Numbered from the stretch's first letter, positions 17,526 to 25,873 are shown. The stretch: 64,000 nucleotides of DNA from Phenylobacterium sp. (GCF_030698145.1 NZ_JAUYNW010000080.1:1-64000); one strand, 5' to 3'. Program-made: numbers and translations. Notes: generated by a model from the sequence alone, not told the origin.

Positions 17526-17971
17526 CGCGGGGGTTCGGTGGTGGCGGCGGCGTCGGCGGCGGCGTCGCCGGCGCTGACGGCGGCGCTCTCAGCCGCCTGG
17601 GCCGAACGTTCGGCCGCGGCGCTGGCGCTGTCGGCCGCCGAGCGGGTGGCGGTGGCCACACCGGACGCAGCTTGACGCGAGGACTCGGTCGCGGCGACAG
17701 CCGCCGCCTGGGCATCGGCCGTGGCGCTGTCGATCATGGCTTCGCTGCGGCCGCTCTCGCGGGCCGCCATCAGGTCACCCTCGTCGGTGGTGCCGGTGTT
17801 GAACACGAAGAACAGGCCGACGATGGCGACGATCGCCACCAGGGCCGCGATCCACCAGCCGGCGTTGCTGCCGCTGCTGGTCGCTCCAACGGTGCGGACT
17901 TCCTCGCGTCGGACCGTCGCGGGCCCCTCCGTTATGGTCTTCTCGACATGCGGTTCGTTGGGATCAGCCAT
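17522..17971 (-). CDS. Single-span membrane protein with an alanine-rich tail
   Basis: No named family is recognised. The ATG at 17971 follows GGAGGA closely and starts MADPNEPHVEKTITEGP; the longer open frame upstream lacks support. One membrane span, NAGWWIAALVAIVAIVGLFF, separates a short charged N-terminus from about 80 residues dominated by Ala, Ser, Glu, Arg and Asp with helix-like periodicity (AAAERSAQAAESAAVSAGDA). Such tails may form an extended helix in the periplasm. It lies 85 bases downstream of prmA on the same strand and overlaps the end of the GNAT gene by four bases (converging stops). Confidence 0.7.
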   Translation of the reverse strand: MADPNEPHVEKTITEGPATVRREEVRTVGATSSGSNAGWWIAALVAIVAIVGLFFVFNTGTTDEGDLMAARESGRSEAMIDSATADAQAAAVAATESSRQAASGVATATRSAADSASAAAERSAQAAESAAVSAGDAAADAAATTEPPR

Positions 17972-18056
17972 TTTCTTTCCTCCTGGGACACGGGGCCGCG
18001 AGGCCGCGCTTGTCGGTCGGAGAAACGTGACGATGGCGCGAGGGTTCCGATCCGCT

Positions 18057-18923
18057 TCAAGCCCGCCGCAGCACGAGGGTCGCCCACGCGTCGCGGTGGA
18101 TGCGCCGATGCAGGCGGAAACCACGCGAGCGGTAGGCGGCGAACACGCGCCGTTCCTGGGTGCGCAGCAGGCCTGACAGGATCGCAGTTCCGCCCGGCTT
18201 CAGCGCGCCCTTTATGTCCTGCGACAGGGCGATCAGGGGGGCGGCCAGGATGTTGGCGAACACCAGGTCGTAGGGCGCGGCTTCGCGCACCAGCCGGTGG
18301 CCCAGGCCCGAGGCGTGGACGAAGCGGGCGTCCGCCTGGTTCAGCTTGGCGTTCTCCTGCGAGATGCGGACCGAGGGCCGGTCGATGTCGGTGCCGACCG
18401 CCTTGCGGCTGCCGGTGCGCGCCGCGGCGATGGCCAGCACGCCGGTGCCGGCGCCCACGTCCAGCACCCGCTCGAACCGCCTGGCCTTGATGAGTTGGTC
18501 ATAGGCCTGAAGACAGCCCACCGTGGTGCCATGGTGACCGGTGCCGAAGGCCGCGCCGGCCTCGATGCGCAGGTTGACGGCATTGACCGGCGCGCGGCCA
18601 GTGTCATGGGCGCCGAACACGAAGAACCGCCCGGCCCGGACCGGGGGCAGGCCCGAGAGCGCCATGGCCAGCCAGTCGGCGTCGGCCAGCTTCTCGACCA
18701 CGGTCTTCAGCTTGGGAAACCCGGCAAGGGCCGCGACCAGGCCATCGGCCTCCTCGGTCGAGGTAGGGAAGGCGTCGATCCGCCAGACGTCGTGGTCCTC
18801 GTCCTCTTCCAGGATGGAATAGGTCACGCCTTCCAGCATGGGATCGGCGTCGACGGCCTCGGCGGCGGCTTCGGCGACGGCGCGGGGCCCGCGGGCGATG
18901 ATCTGGAGGGCGTCTTCGGTCAT
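18057..18923 (-). CDS. prmA: Ribosomal protein L11 methyltransferase PrmA
   Basis: PrmA trimethylates ribosomal protein L11. The hallmark [10 protein letters not shown] is present, followed by motif [16 protein letters not shown], the acidic GTDIDRPSV and the catalytic-loop [11 protein letters not shown]. At 288 residues the length is normal. The family asparagine-containing loop usually reads NIL, which is conserved. The ATG at 18923 is the only sensible start, close to the end of the coding similarity. Nothing unusual is seen. Confidence 0.93.
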   Translation of the reverse strand: MTEDALQIIARGPRAVAEAAAEAVDADPMLEGVTYSILEEDEDHDVWRIDAFPTSTEEADGLVAALAGFPKLKTVVEKLADADWLAMALSGLPPVRAGRFFVFGAHDTGRAPVNAVNLRIEAGAAFGTGHHGTTVGCLQAYDQLIKARRFERVLDVGAGTGVLAIAAARTGSRKAVGTDIDRPSVRISQENAKLNQADARFVHASGLGHRLVREAAPYDLVFANILAAPLIALSQDIKGALKPGGTAILSGLLRTQERRVFAAYRSRGFRLHRRIHRDAWATLVLRRA

Positions 18924-18965
18924 CCGCGCCCTTTAGAGCGCGCGGCTCCGAAAGGCGAGGGGGCT

Positions 18966-19457
18966 TCAGGCCGGCGGGGCCTGCGGAGCCTCGGACGCCT
19001 CAGGGGGTTCCGGCGGCTCGGGCGGCTCCAGCGCCTCAGGCGGCTCGGCCGCCTCGGCGTAGATGTCGCCCGTCACCGAGGGATAGCGGGGCGGCGGCGG
19101 GGCGTAGTCGGGCTCAGGCTCGCGGTCGGCCACGGTGACGAACTGCGTCGGCCGGTAGGCCGCGGGCTCGTCGTCGGCGACCACATCCTCGGCCGGCGCC
19201 TCGGGGACTTCCGGCTGCAGCCAGTCGGTGCCGATCACATAGTCCGGTATGCCGTACCGATAGCCGGCGAAGGCCGATTGATTGCTGGCGAACTGCGCCC
19301 TGGCGCCGGAGATCGGCATCAGGGACTGGGGACCTTCGGGGCCGATGAGTTCCTGCGCGCCCGGCTTCATGGCCAGCCCCACCCCCACCCCGACCAGGGT
19401 GAACAGGGCGACCCCGATGGCGGCCGAGCGGTCTATGACGGGCGTCGAGAACTTCAT
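18966..19457 (-). CDS. Hypothetical membrane-anchored protein with a Pro/Glu-rich C-terminus
   Basis: No family is recognised. The ATG at 19457 starts MKFSTPVIDRSAAIGVALFT and one hydrophobic segment (IGVALFTLVGVGVGLAM) follows, so the bulk is probably periplasmic. The middle has FAGYRYGIPDYVIGTDWLQP, and the C-terminal 50 residues are low-complexity with repeated EPPE units. A TTG at 19469 is an alternative start. It lies upstream of prmA on the same strand with a 42-base gap and diverges from the gene at 19551. Confidence 0.65.
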   Translation of the reverse strand: MKFSTPVIDRSAAIGVALFTLVGVGVGLAMKPGAQELIGPEGPQSLMPISGARAQFASNQSAFAGYRYGIPDYVIGTDWLQPEVPEAPAEDVVADDEPAAYRPTQFVTVADREPEPDYAPPPPRYPSVTGDIYAEAAEPPEALEPPEPPEPPEASEAPQAPPA

Positions 19458-19550
19458 CACGCTCAACAAGCGCTCGAAAGCGGCCTTGGTTCAAGTCATC
19501 TCGCCTCACAGGCTCGCGAGGGACGGGGCGTTGGGTGTAGAGGAGGCGTC

Positions 19551-19958
19551 ATGAGCAAATACCTTCCCCTCTCCGACCGCCTGGCGCGCGAGATCGCCGA
19601 CCAGTGGCGCCCGACCCTGGCCGAGATCGAGGAGGTGCTGGGTTTCCCCTTGCCCAAGGCCGCCCAGCAGGCGGCCTGGTGGGGCGGGGCCGCGGAGAAG
19701 CCACACCACCGCGCCTGGCTCGATCACGGCTGGCGCGCCGGTGACCTGGACAGGGCGAGCGGCACGGTGACCTTCCACCGCGACACCGCCGCCCACGAGG
19801 TCCAGCCCGAGGTGCTGAAGGCCGCATCGGAGGCCGCGACCAAGACGGTCCACACCCAGCGCGCGATGGGCGCCGCGGCCCTGATCGGGGCCGGGGTCGC
19901 CGTCGCGGCCGGGATCGGCGTGCTTGCCGCCAAGCTCCTGAAGGGCCGCCGCGCCTAG
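19551..19958 (+). CDS. DUF7662-like protein with C-terminal membrane segment
   Basis: The N-terminal half, YLPLSDRLAREIADQW through LAEIEEVLGFPLPKAA to AWWGG and AWLDHGWRAGDLD, matches a small domain of unknown function found beside restriction-like or stand-alone genes (DUF7662, named from memory). The C-terminus has a Gly/Ala-rich hydrophobic segment (AAALIGAGVAVAAGIGVL) followed by KLLKGRR. A strong AGGAGG precedes the ATG. Its TAG stop shares a CTAG with the TAG stop of the convergent hydrolase gene. Confidence 0.7.
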   Translation: MSKYLPLSDRLAREIADQWRPTLAEIEEVLGFPLPKAAQQAAWWGGAAEKPHHRAWLDHGWRAGDLDRASGTVTFHRDTAAHEVQPEVLKAASEAATKTVHTQRAMGAAALIGAGVAVAAGIGVLAAKLLKGRRA

Positions 19959-20857
19959 GCTTCGGCTCGCGCCCGCGCCGTCGCCCGCTCGATCAGGTCG
20001 CACAGGGTCGCGATCAGCGGCTTGGGCAGGTTGTGGCCCATGGCGGGCAGGACGTGCAGCTCCGAGCCCGGAATGGTCACGTGGGTGTCCTCGCCGCCGG
20101 TCGGCGGCACCAGGGGATCGTCGGCGCCGTGGACCACCACCGTCGGGGCGGTGATCTTGGCGATGGTCGCCCTGCGGTCGCCGCTGGCCACGATGGCCGC
20201 CATCTGGCGGGCGAACCCGACCGGATAGAAGCTGCGCTCATAGTCGGACTTCAGGCTGGCGCGCAGCTCGGCCTCGTCGGCCTGGTAGTTGGGCCCGTTC
20301 ATGATCCGCGCGCCGCTAACGCCGTGATCGAGGAAGCCTTCGAGGTCCGTGCGCGGGTCCGGTCCGCGGTTCGACAGTCGCTCCATGGCCTCCGGCTTGG
20401 CCGGGGGCAGGGCGGGGTTGCCGGTGCTGGACATGATCGAGGTCAGCGACAGCACGCGCCCGGGATGCTCGGCGGCCAGGTTCTGGGCGATCATCCCGCC
20501 CATGGAGGCGCCGACGATATGGGCCCGCTCGAAGCCCAAGGCGTCCATCAGGCCGACGCCGTCGGCGGCCATGTCGGAGACCAGGTAGGGGACGGGGGGC
20601 TTCTGGCCCGACATCAGCGCCTTGTAGACCTCCGGCATGTCCGGGGCGCCGGCCTCGTCGAATTTGTGCGAGAGGCCCACGTCGCGGTTGTCGTACTGCA
20701 CCACCCGGTAGCCGCGCCCGGCCAGCTCGGCGACGAACTCCGCGGGCCAGCGGGTCATCTGGGCGCCCAGGCCCATGATCAGCAACAGCGGCTCGCCGGT
20801 CTCGGGACCGTGGGCTTCGTAATGCAGCGGAATGCCGTTGGCGGTGATCTGGGGCAT
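19955..20857 (-). CDS. Alpha/beta hydrolase
   Basis: The fold is recognisable from LLLIMGLGAQMTRWP (oxyanion-hole region), YDNRDVGLS, the nucleophile elbow VGASMGGMIAQ with Ser at about residue 117, the acid in VVHGADDPLVPP and the His in LPAMGHNLPK. The catalytic triad is therefore complete. It resembles esterase or aclacinomycin-methylesterase-like hydrolases; the substrate is unknown. It is 76 bases downstream of uvrD on the same strand and might be co-transcribed. Confidence 0.88.
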   Translation of the reverse strand: MPQITANGIPLHYEAHGPETGEPLLLIMGLGAQMTRWPAEFVAELAGRGYRVVQYDNRDVGLSHKFDEAGAPDMPEVYKALMSGQKPPVPYLVSDMAADGVGLMDALGFERAHIVGASMGGMIAQNLAAEHPGRVLSLTSIMSSTGNPALPPAKPEAMERLSNRGPDPRTDLEGFLDHGVSGARIMNGPNYQADEAELRASLKSDYERSFYPVGFARQMAAIVASGDRRATIAKITAPTVVVHGADDPLVPPTGGEDTHVTIPGSELHVLPAMGHNLPKPLIATLCDLIERATARARAEA

Positions 20858-20933
20858 GAATTTCCCGTGGGCTGGTTGCGCAAATGGACCGCCACCTTGG
20901 AGGCCTTCCGCGCACGGCGCACGAAGAAAATCG

Positions 20934-23270
20934 TCAGCCCTTCTCCACGAAGCTGTCGATCACCTTTTTCTCGCCGGCCTTGTCGAAGGCGACGGTGAGT
21001 TTGTTGCCGTCGACGCTCTTCACCGCGCCGTAGCCGAACTTCAGGTGGAAGACCCGGTCGCCGCGCTTGTAGACGCTGGCGGCCGAGGCGTCGGAAACGG
21101 CGACGAGCCGGCCCTCGCCCTCGATGACCGCGCCGCGGCCGGGGTGGCTGCCGTGGTAGTTGCGTTCCTGGGCGCGCTTCCAGCCGGGCGACGAGTAGCC
21201 CGCGCCGAAACCGGGGGTCTCGTCCCAGCGGCTGCCGTGCTGCTGCATGCCGGGGCCGCCGCCGTAGTAGCCGGTCTCGGACGTGGCCTCGACATTGGCC
21301 AGGGGCAGCTCGTCGACGAAGCGACTGGGGAGCTGGCTGGTCCAGCGGCCATAGACCTGGCGGTTGGCGGCGAAGGAGATGCGGGCCTCTTCCCGGGCCC
21401 GGGTGATGCCCACATAGGCCAGGCGGCGTTCCTCCTCGAGGCCCTTCTCGCCCTTCTCGTCCATGCTGCGCTGGGACGGGAAGACGCCTTCCTCCCAGCC
21501 CGGCAGGAAGACCAGGGGGAATTCCAGGCCCTTGGCGGAGTGCAGGGTCATGATCTGCACGGCGTCGGCCTGCGGACCCTTGTCCAGGTCCATGACCAGG
21601 GAGACGTGCTCCAGATAGTCCTGCAGCGTCTCGAACGAGCCCATCGACTGGACCAGCTCCTTGAGATTCTCCAGCCGGGTCTGGGCGGTGGGCGTCTTGT
21701 CCAGCCGCAGGGCGTCGGTGTAGCCGCTCTCCTCCAGCACCTGCTCCATGACGCGCGGATGGGGGGCCTCGCCGGCCTGGACCCGCCAGCGGTCGATGTC
21801 GCGCAGGAAGTTGGACAGGGCCGTGCGGGTGCGGGCCGCCAGCTCGTCGGTGCGCACCACCTCGCGGGCGGCCTCCATCACCGGGACGCCTGCGACACGG
21901 GCCATGGTCAGCAGCTTCTGGACGGTGGTGTCCCCGATGCCGCGCTTGGGCGTGTTGACGATCCGCTCGAAGGCCAGGTCGTCGTCCGGCGACTGGATCA
22001 GCCGAAGATAGGCGTGGGCGTCGCGGATCTCGGCGCGCTCGAAGAACCGCGGGCCGCCGACCACCGTGTAGGGGATCTGCAGCAGCACGAACCGCTCCTC
22101 GAAGGCGCGCATCTGGAACGAGGCGCGGACCAGGATGGCCATGTCGCGGAATTTGCGCGGATTCTTCTCCGTGCCGCCCTTCTTGGCGCGCTCGATCTCC
22201 TCGGCGACCAGCCGGCTCTCTGCCTCGCCGTCCCAGACCCCGCGCACCACGACCTTCTCGCCGTCGTTGGCCTGGGTCCACAGGGTCTTGCCGAGGCGGC
22301 CCTTATTGGTGCTGATCAGGCCCGAGGCCGCGGCCAGGATGTGGCTGGTGGAGCGGTAGTTGCGCTCCAGGCGGATGACCGTGGCGCCCGGGAAGTCGCG
22401 CTCGAAGCGCAGGATGTTGTCCACCTCGGCCCCACGCCAGCCATAGATCGACTGGTCGTCATCGCCCACGCAGCAGACGTTCTGCCGCTTCTGGGCCAGC
22501 AGCCGCAGCCACAGGTACTGGGCGACGTTGGTGTCCTGGTACTCGTCGACCAGGATGTATTTGAAGCGGTCGTGGAACTCGGCCAGCACGTCGGGCTGGC
22601 TCATGAAGATGGTCAGGTTGTGCAGCAGCAGGTCGCCGAAATCGCAGGCGTTCAGCACCCGCAGCCGGTCCTGGTAGAGCTTGTAGAGCGCGGCTCCCCG
22701 GTTGTTGGCGAACTCGGCGCCCTCGCCGGCCGGCAGGCGGTCGGGGGTCCAGCCACGGTTCTTCCAGTGGTCGATCATCCCGGCCAGCGTCTTGGGCGTC
22801 CAGCGCTTGGCGTCGATGTTCTCGGCTTCCAGCGCCTGCTTGATCAGCCGTTCCTGATCGTCGGTGTCGATGATCGTGTAGTTCGACTTCAGCCCCACCA
22901 GATCGGCGTGCCGGCGCAGGATCTGGGCGGCGACGGAGTGGAAGGTGCCCAGCCAGCGCAGGCCCTCGGCCTGGGGGCCGATGATGTGGGTGATCCGCTC
23001 GCGCATCTCGCGCGCGGCCTTGTTGGTGAAGGTGACGGCCAGCAGCTCCCACGGCTTGGCCTTGCCGGTGGCCAGGATGTGGGCCAGCCGCGTGGTCAGC
23101 ACGCGGGTCTTGCCAGTGCCCGCCCCGGCCAGCACCAGGACCGGCCCGTCGGTCGCCTCGACCGCCGCGCGCTGTTCGGGATTCAGGCCCTCGAGGTAGT
23201 CGGGGCCGCTGACCCGGGCCAGGTCGCTGACGCGGGGCGCGGGCAGGGGAGCTGATTCAAAGGACGACAT
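20934..23270 (-). CDS. uvrD: DNA helicase UvrD/PcrA (superfamily 1)
   Basis: UvrD is the 3'-5' helicase of nucleotide excision and mismatch repair. Motifs in order are LNPEQRAAVEA (Q motif), GAGTGKT (Lys54), VTFTNKAAREM (Ia), VDEYQDTN (II), GDDDQSIYGWRGA (III), IRLERNYRS (IV), LMTLHSAKGLEFP (V) and YVGITRARE (VI). The C-terminal ~60 residues hold the YKRGDRVFHLKFGYGAV segment, the RNA polymerase-binding Tudor-like domain of PcrA/UvrD. The length is 778 residues. A one-mismatch LexA box lies just before the start codon. Confidence 0.97.
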   Translation of the reverse strand: MSSFESAPLPAPRVSDLARVSGPDYLEGLNPEQRAAVEATDGPVLVLAGAGTGKTRVLTTRLAHILATGKAKPWELLAVTFTNKAAREMRERITHIIGPQAEGLRWLGTFHSVAAQILRRHADLVGLKSNYTIIDTDDQERLIKQALEAENIDAKRWTPKTLAGMIDHWKNRGWTPDRLPAGEGAEFANNRGAALYKLYQDRLRVLNACDFGDLLLHNLTIFMSQPDVLAEFHDRFKYILVDEYQDTNVAQYLWLRLLAQKRQNVCCVGDDDQSIYGWRGAEVDNILRFERDFPGATVIRLERNYRSTSHILAAASGLISTNKGRLGKTLWTQANDGEKVVVRGVWDGEAESRLVAEEIERAKKGGTEKNPRKFRDMAILVRASFQMRAFEERFVLLQIPYTVVGGPRFFERAEIRDAHAYLRLIQSPDDDLAFERIVNTPKRGIGDTTVQKLLTMARVAGVPVMEAAREVVRTDELAARTRTALSNFLRDIDRWRVQAGEAPHPRVMEQVLEESGYTDALRLDKTPTAQTRLENLKELVQSMGSFETLQDYLEHVSLVMDLDKGPQADAVQIMTLHSAKGLEFPLVFLPGWEEGVFPSQRSMDEKGEKGLEEERRLAYVGITRAREEARISFAANRQVYGRWTSQLPSRFVDELPLANVEATSETGYYGGGPGMQQHGSRWDETPGFGAGYSSPGWKRAQERNYHGSHPGRGAVIEGEGRLVAVSDASAASVYKRGDRVFHLKFGYGAVKSVDGNKLTVAFDKAGEKKVIDSFVEKG

Positions 23271-23272
23271 CG

Positions 23273-23287
23273 GAACATATGTAGCAC
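23273..23287 (-). promoter_or_regulatory. Candidate LexA (SOS) box before uvrD, one mismatch
   Basis: On the minus strand the sequence is GTGC-TACATAT-GTTC, one base from the alphaproteobacterial LexA motif GTTC-N7-GTTC. It ends two bases upstream of the uvrD start codon. uvrD is a classical SOS gene, which supports the assignment, although the site lies unusually close to the coding region. Confidence 0.5.
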
Positions 23288-23373
23288 AAACCTCGCCCGG
23301 CTTAAGTCCCGGAACCCCTCTGAACGCGGTTCGTTTCTCCGGCGACCTTTACCGTGACACGTAGGAGGAAAAC

Positions 23374-23559
23374 GTGGCTGAGAACTCTGGAAGCGGCTCC
23401 ACCCCGGTCCTGGCCTTCATCGTGGGCGGCCTGCTGGTCGTCGTGGCGGTGATCGCCTTCTTCATGTACTCGGGCGGCGGCTTCGGCGGCGGCGACACCA
23501 AGTCCGTCGACGTGAACATCAAGGCTCCCGACATCTCCGCCCCCGCCAAGCCGGGCTAG
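23374..23559 (+). CDS. Small single-span membrane protein, tandem copy 1
   Basis: This 61-residue protein starts at GTG, behind AGGAGGAAAAC, as MAENSGSGSTPVLAFIVGGL. One membrane span is followed by MYSGGGFGGG and a short acidic/Pro-containing tail (VDVNIKAPDISAPAKPG). It is a clear paralogue of the next gene, which starts four bases after its stop: STPxLAF, VAVIAF, YSGGG, and the VDVN tail are shared. No function is known to me. It diverges from uvrD. Confidence 0.8.
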   Translation: MAENSGSGSTPVLAFIVGGLLVVVAVIAFFMYSGGGFGGGDTKSVDVNIKAPDISAPAKPG

Positions 23560-23563
23560 CCCC

Positions 23564-23782
23564 ATGGCCGACGATTCCAGCTCCTCGACACCCTGGCTCG
23601 CCTTCCTGATCGGCGGGCTGATCGTGGCGGTCGCGGTCATCGCGTTCGTTGTCTATTCAGGTGGCGGCATGTCCAAGCCGCAAATGCCCAGCAGCGTCGA
23701 GGTGGACGTGAACCTGCCCAAGGCGCCGCCGATCCCCGACGCGCCCCAGCTGCCGAACGCGCCGATCCCGACCCCGAAATAG
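23564..23782 (+). CDS. Small single-span membrane protein, tandem copy 2
   Basis: The 72-residue product MADDSSSSTPWLAFLIGGL has the same layout as the preceding protein: a Ser/Thr-rich N-terminus, one span, YSGGG, then VEVDVNLPKAPPIPDAPQLP. The tail is longer and richer in Pro than in copy 1. Spacing to the neighbours is four and three bases, so the three small genes are one translation unit. Function unknown. Confidence 0.8.
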   Translation: MADDSSSSTPWLAFLIGGLIVAVAVIAFVVYSGGGMSKPQMPSSVEVDVNLPKAPPIPDAPQLPNAPIPTPK

Positions 23783-23785
23783 CTC

Positions 23786-23989
23786 ATGGGCGACAAGCCT
23801 CCCCGCGAACGCCGGCCGATCCCACTGGTCCTGTGGGCCGCGCTGGCGGTCGCTGTGGTGCTCGCGTTCATTCTCGTCCTGCGGATCGCCAATCCGCCGG
23901 AGGCGGGGCGGGCCCCGCCGAAACCCGACGTGATCGTCCCCACGTCGCCGAAGCCCACGCCCCTGCCGGATGTGAAGCCCGTGAACTAG
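23786..23989 (+). CDS. Small single-span membrane protein, tandem copy 3 (divergent)
   Basis: The 67-residue product MGDKPPRERRPIPLVLW has one span (LVLWAALAVAVVLAFILVL) and a Pro/Lys tail (PPKPDVIVPTSPKPTP). Sequence likeness to copies 1 and 2 is limited to layout and the Pro-rich periplasmic tail, so common ancestry is only probable. Its TAG stop shares CTAG with the stop of the convergent RHH gene. Confidence 0.72.
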   Translation: MGDKPPRERRPIPLVLWAALAVAVVLAFILVLRIANPPEAGRAPPKPDVIVPTSPKPTPLPDVKPVN

Positions 23990-24195
23990 CGCCGCGCGAA
24001 GGCCAGGGCCGCCACCCGGCAGGCCGAGGCCAGTGGCCGCTCGCCGCGCCCCTCGTCGATGCGGGCGATCAGCGCCGCCATGCTGATGGCTTCGTGGCGC
24101 GCGACCTCGTCCAGCACGCTCCAGAACTCCGGCTCCAGCGCCAGCGAGGTGGCGTGGCCCGACAGCAGGATGGAACGTTTACGAAGGCGCGGCAT
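23986..24195 (-). CDS. Ribbon-helix-helix domain protein
   Basis: From the ATG at 24195 the 69-residue product begins MPRLRKRSILLSGHATSLAL, then has EPEFWSVLDEVARHEAISMAALIARID and a short C-terminal helix. This is the RHH_4 pattern: a basic beta strand (RSILLSGHATSLAL) and the two helices of a dimeric DNA-binding domain. Targets are unknown. A perfect 24 bp palindrome lies 72 bases upstream, in the gap to the divergent COQ4-like gene, and is a natural candidate operator. The longer open frame starting at 24267 is not favoured. Confidence 0.8.
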   Translation of the reverse strand: MPRLRKRSILLSGHATSLALEPEFWSVLDEVARHEAISMAALIARIDEGRGERPLASACRVAALAFARR

Positions 24196-24267
24196 GTTGT
24201 GCTCTTGTGGGGCCAAGCACAGCCCGGGCGCAACCTCGGAGCGGCGATGTCGGATTGCCTCTTGCAA

Positions 24268-24291
24268 AAAAATGACGCAGGCGTCATTTTT
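24268..24291. promoter_or_regulatory. Perfect 24 bp palindrome between RHH and COQ4-like genes
   Basis: AAAAATGACGC (24268-24278) and GCGTCATTTTT (24281-24291) are exact inverted repeats around AG. It is one of the most AT-rich spots in the region. Because the flanking genes diverge, an operator is more likely than a terminator, even though the A-stem-T layout also resembles a bidirectional terminator. The RHH protein encoded next to it is one possible ligand. Confidence 0.7.
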
Positions 24292-24324
24292 AATCCGAAC
24301 GCTGTTCCATAAGGGCTGCTCCCC

Positions 24325-25107
24325 ATGGCCATGACCGCCGACTCCTTCGACCTCCCCATGCAGCGCCAGGCCGATCCGGCCACGACGCCCATGCCCAGGC
24401 CCAAGCTCCAGTGGGGCGTGGCGCTGAAGGCGCTCCAGCGGCTGCTGAACGACAAGGAAGACACCGGCCAGGTGTTCGAGATCATGCGCGCGCTAAGCGG
24501 TGACTCGGTCCCCAAGGGCTACCAGCGCCTATTGACCACGCCCCAGGGCGGCCGCATCGCCTATGAGCGGGTCGAGCTTATCGACAGGCTGATGGACGAC
24601 GCCTGGCTCGACGCCTTCGCCACGGGCACGGTCGGCGCGGCCTATCGCGACTTCATCCGCAGCGAGCAGCTGTCGGCCGAGGGCCTGGCCGAGATCAGCC
24701 GGGTCAAGAGCAACGATATCGACGTGCGCCATCCGCACGCCTGGTTCGGCCGCCGGACCCGCGACGTCCACGACATCTGGCACATCCTGTCGGGCTATCA
24801 TCGCGACGGCCTGGGCGAGGCCTGCCTCGTGGCCTTCTCCTACGCCCAGACCAAGAGCCTGGGCTGGGCGCTGATGGCGGCCGGGGCCACCATCCGCTCG
24901 CGCGGCGGCGACCATCCCTATGCCAAGGCGATCTGGCAGGGCTATCAGCGCGGCAAGGCCTCGGCCTGGCTGCTGGGCGAGGATTATGAGCGGCTGCTCC
25001 ATGAGCCGATCGAGGCCGCCCGCCGCCGCCTGGGGATCACCCCGCCGACCATCTACAACGCCATTCCGCCCGAGGCGCGCGACGCCGCCGTCCCTGGCCA
25101 GATGTAG
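24325..25107 (+). CDS. COQ4-like ubiquinone biosynthesis family protein
   Basis: The COQ4 signature HD-x2-H appears as DVHDIWHILSGYHRDGLGEA, with the upstream LMDDAWLDAFATGTVGAAY and downstream LGWALMAAGATIRS and AIWQGYQRGKAS blocks typical of bacterial COQ4 homologues. In eukaryotes COQ4 organises ubiquinone synthesis and takes part in decarboxylation or hydroxylation of the ring; the bacterial role is inferred. The length of 260 residues is usual. ATG codons at 24325 and 24331 are both possible starts. A 24 bp palindrome lies 34 bases upstream. Confidence 0.85.
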   Translation: MAMTADSFDLPMQRQADPATTPMPRPKLQWGVALKALQRLLNDKEDTGQVFEIMRALSGDSVPKGYQRLLTTPQGGRIAYERVELIDRLMDDAWLDAFATGTVGAAYRDFIRSEQLSAEGLAEISRVKSNDIDVRHPHAWFGRRTRDVHDIWHILSGYHRDGLGEACLVAFSYAQTKSLGWALMAAGATIRSRGGDHPYAKAIWQGYQRGKASAWLLGEDYERLLHEPIEAARRRLGITPPTIYNAIPPEARDAAVPGQM

Positions 25108-25109
25108 CC

Positions 25110-25286
25110 TCAGTCCTCGCGCTTGGCGCCGTCCAGCGTGCGGTCGGCCTTCTCGCGCTCGGCCGTCGTGACAGTCTTCTCGGCCTTGGTCCGACCGAAG
25201 GCGACGCGGTTCTGCGCCGCCTGGGCGCGGCCCTGATCGCGGGACTTGGCCTTCCTGGCCTTGTTGAAGTTGACCAGATCCGCCAT
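25110..25286 (-). CDS. DUF4169 family small basic protein
   Basis: The 58-residue protein begins MADLVNFNKARKAKSRD and continues RVAFGRTKAEKTVTTAEREK to LDGAKRED, the full pattern of DUF4169. It is highly charged and probably helical; function is unknown. Its ATG overlaps the TGA of the upstream GST gene (TGATG), so translation is coupled to the GST. Confidence 0.85.
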   Translation of the reverse strand: MADLVNFNKARKAKSRDQGRAQAAQNRVAFGRTKAEKTVTTAEREKADRTLDGAKRED

Positions 25287-25873
25287 CAGCCGCCGTCCTT
25301 GGTCATGGCGCGGGCCAGCGCCGGGCGCGCGTTGAGCCGCGCCAACCATTCGTCATAGACCGCGTGCGCCGGCAGCATCTGGCGGGCGAACTGCAGCAGG
25401 CTGGCGAACATGATGTCGGCGGCGCTGAAGGCCTCACCCAGCAGGTAAGGGCTGGCCTCGAGCGCGCTCTTGAGTCTCGCGTCCAGGGCCTCGTACTGGG
25501 CCTTCAGAGCGGGATCGGTGGCGGTGCGACCCTCGAAATGGCTGACGATCACCGGCTCCAGCACCCCGGCATAGTAGGCGAGCCAGGTGAGATAGGGGCC
25601 GCGGAGGGGATCGCCCACCACCGGCCCGATCCCAGCGGCCGGGAACTTGTCGGTAAGATAGAGCGCGATGGCGACGGACTCGCTGATCAGCACCCCGTCG
25701 TCCAACAGGGCGGGCACCTGCTTGTGCGGGTGCGGATTGGCCGGGTCCTTGGCGCCGACCCCGTCGCGGCGGGCGATGTCGACGACCTTCACCTCATAGG
25801 GCGCGCCCAACTCCTCCAGCAGCCAGAGCATCCGGGTCGAGCGGGACTTGGGGGCGTGGAACAGGGTCAGCAC
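25286..25873 (-). CDS. Glutathione S-transferase family protein
   Basis: The N-terminal thioredoxin fold runs VLTLFHAPKSRSTRMLWLL to VPALLDDGVLISESVAIAL, with the cis-Pro in VPAL and the Glu-Ser pair that binds the glutathione gamma-glutamyl group. The C-terminal helical domain has LLGEAFSAADIMFASLL. A GTG at 25873 behind AAGGA is the preferred start; the longer frame to 25987 adds an unrelated segment. The gene is followed by DUF4169 with overlapping stop and start, and a perfect LexA-type box lies 40 bases upstream. Confidence 0.85.
   Translation of the reverse strand: MLTLFHAPKSRSTRMLWLLEELGAPYEVKVVDIARRDGVGAKDPANPHPHKQVPALLDDGVLISESVAIALYLTDKFPAAGIGPVVGDPLRGPYLTWLAYYAGVLEPVIVSHFEGRTATDPALKAQYEALDARLKSALEASPYLLGEAFSAADIMFASLLQFARQMLPAHAVYDEWLARLNARPALARAMTKDGG

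Noticed and set aside
20832-23255. An 807-codon plus-strand frame opposite uvrD
   Set aside because: It mirrors uvrD and has the low-complexity Gly/Val/Leu/Gln composition of antisense frames; no motif is seen.
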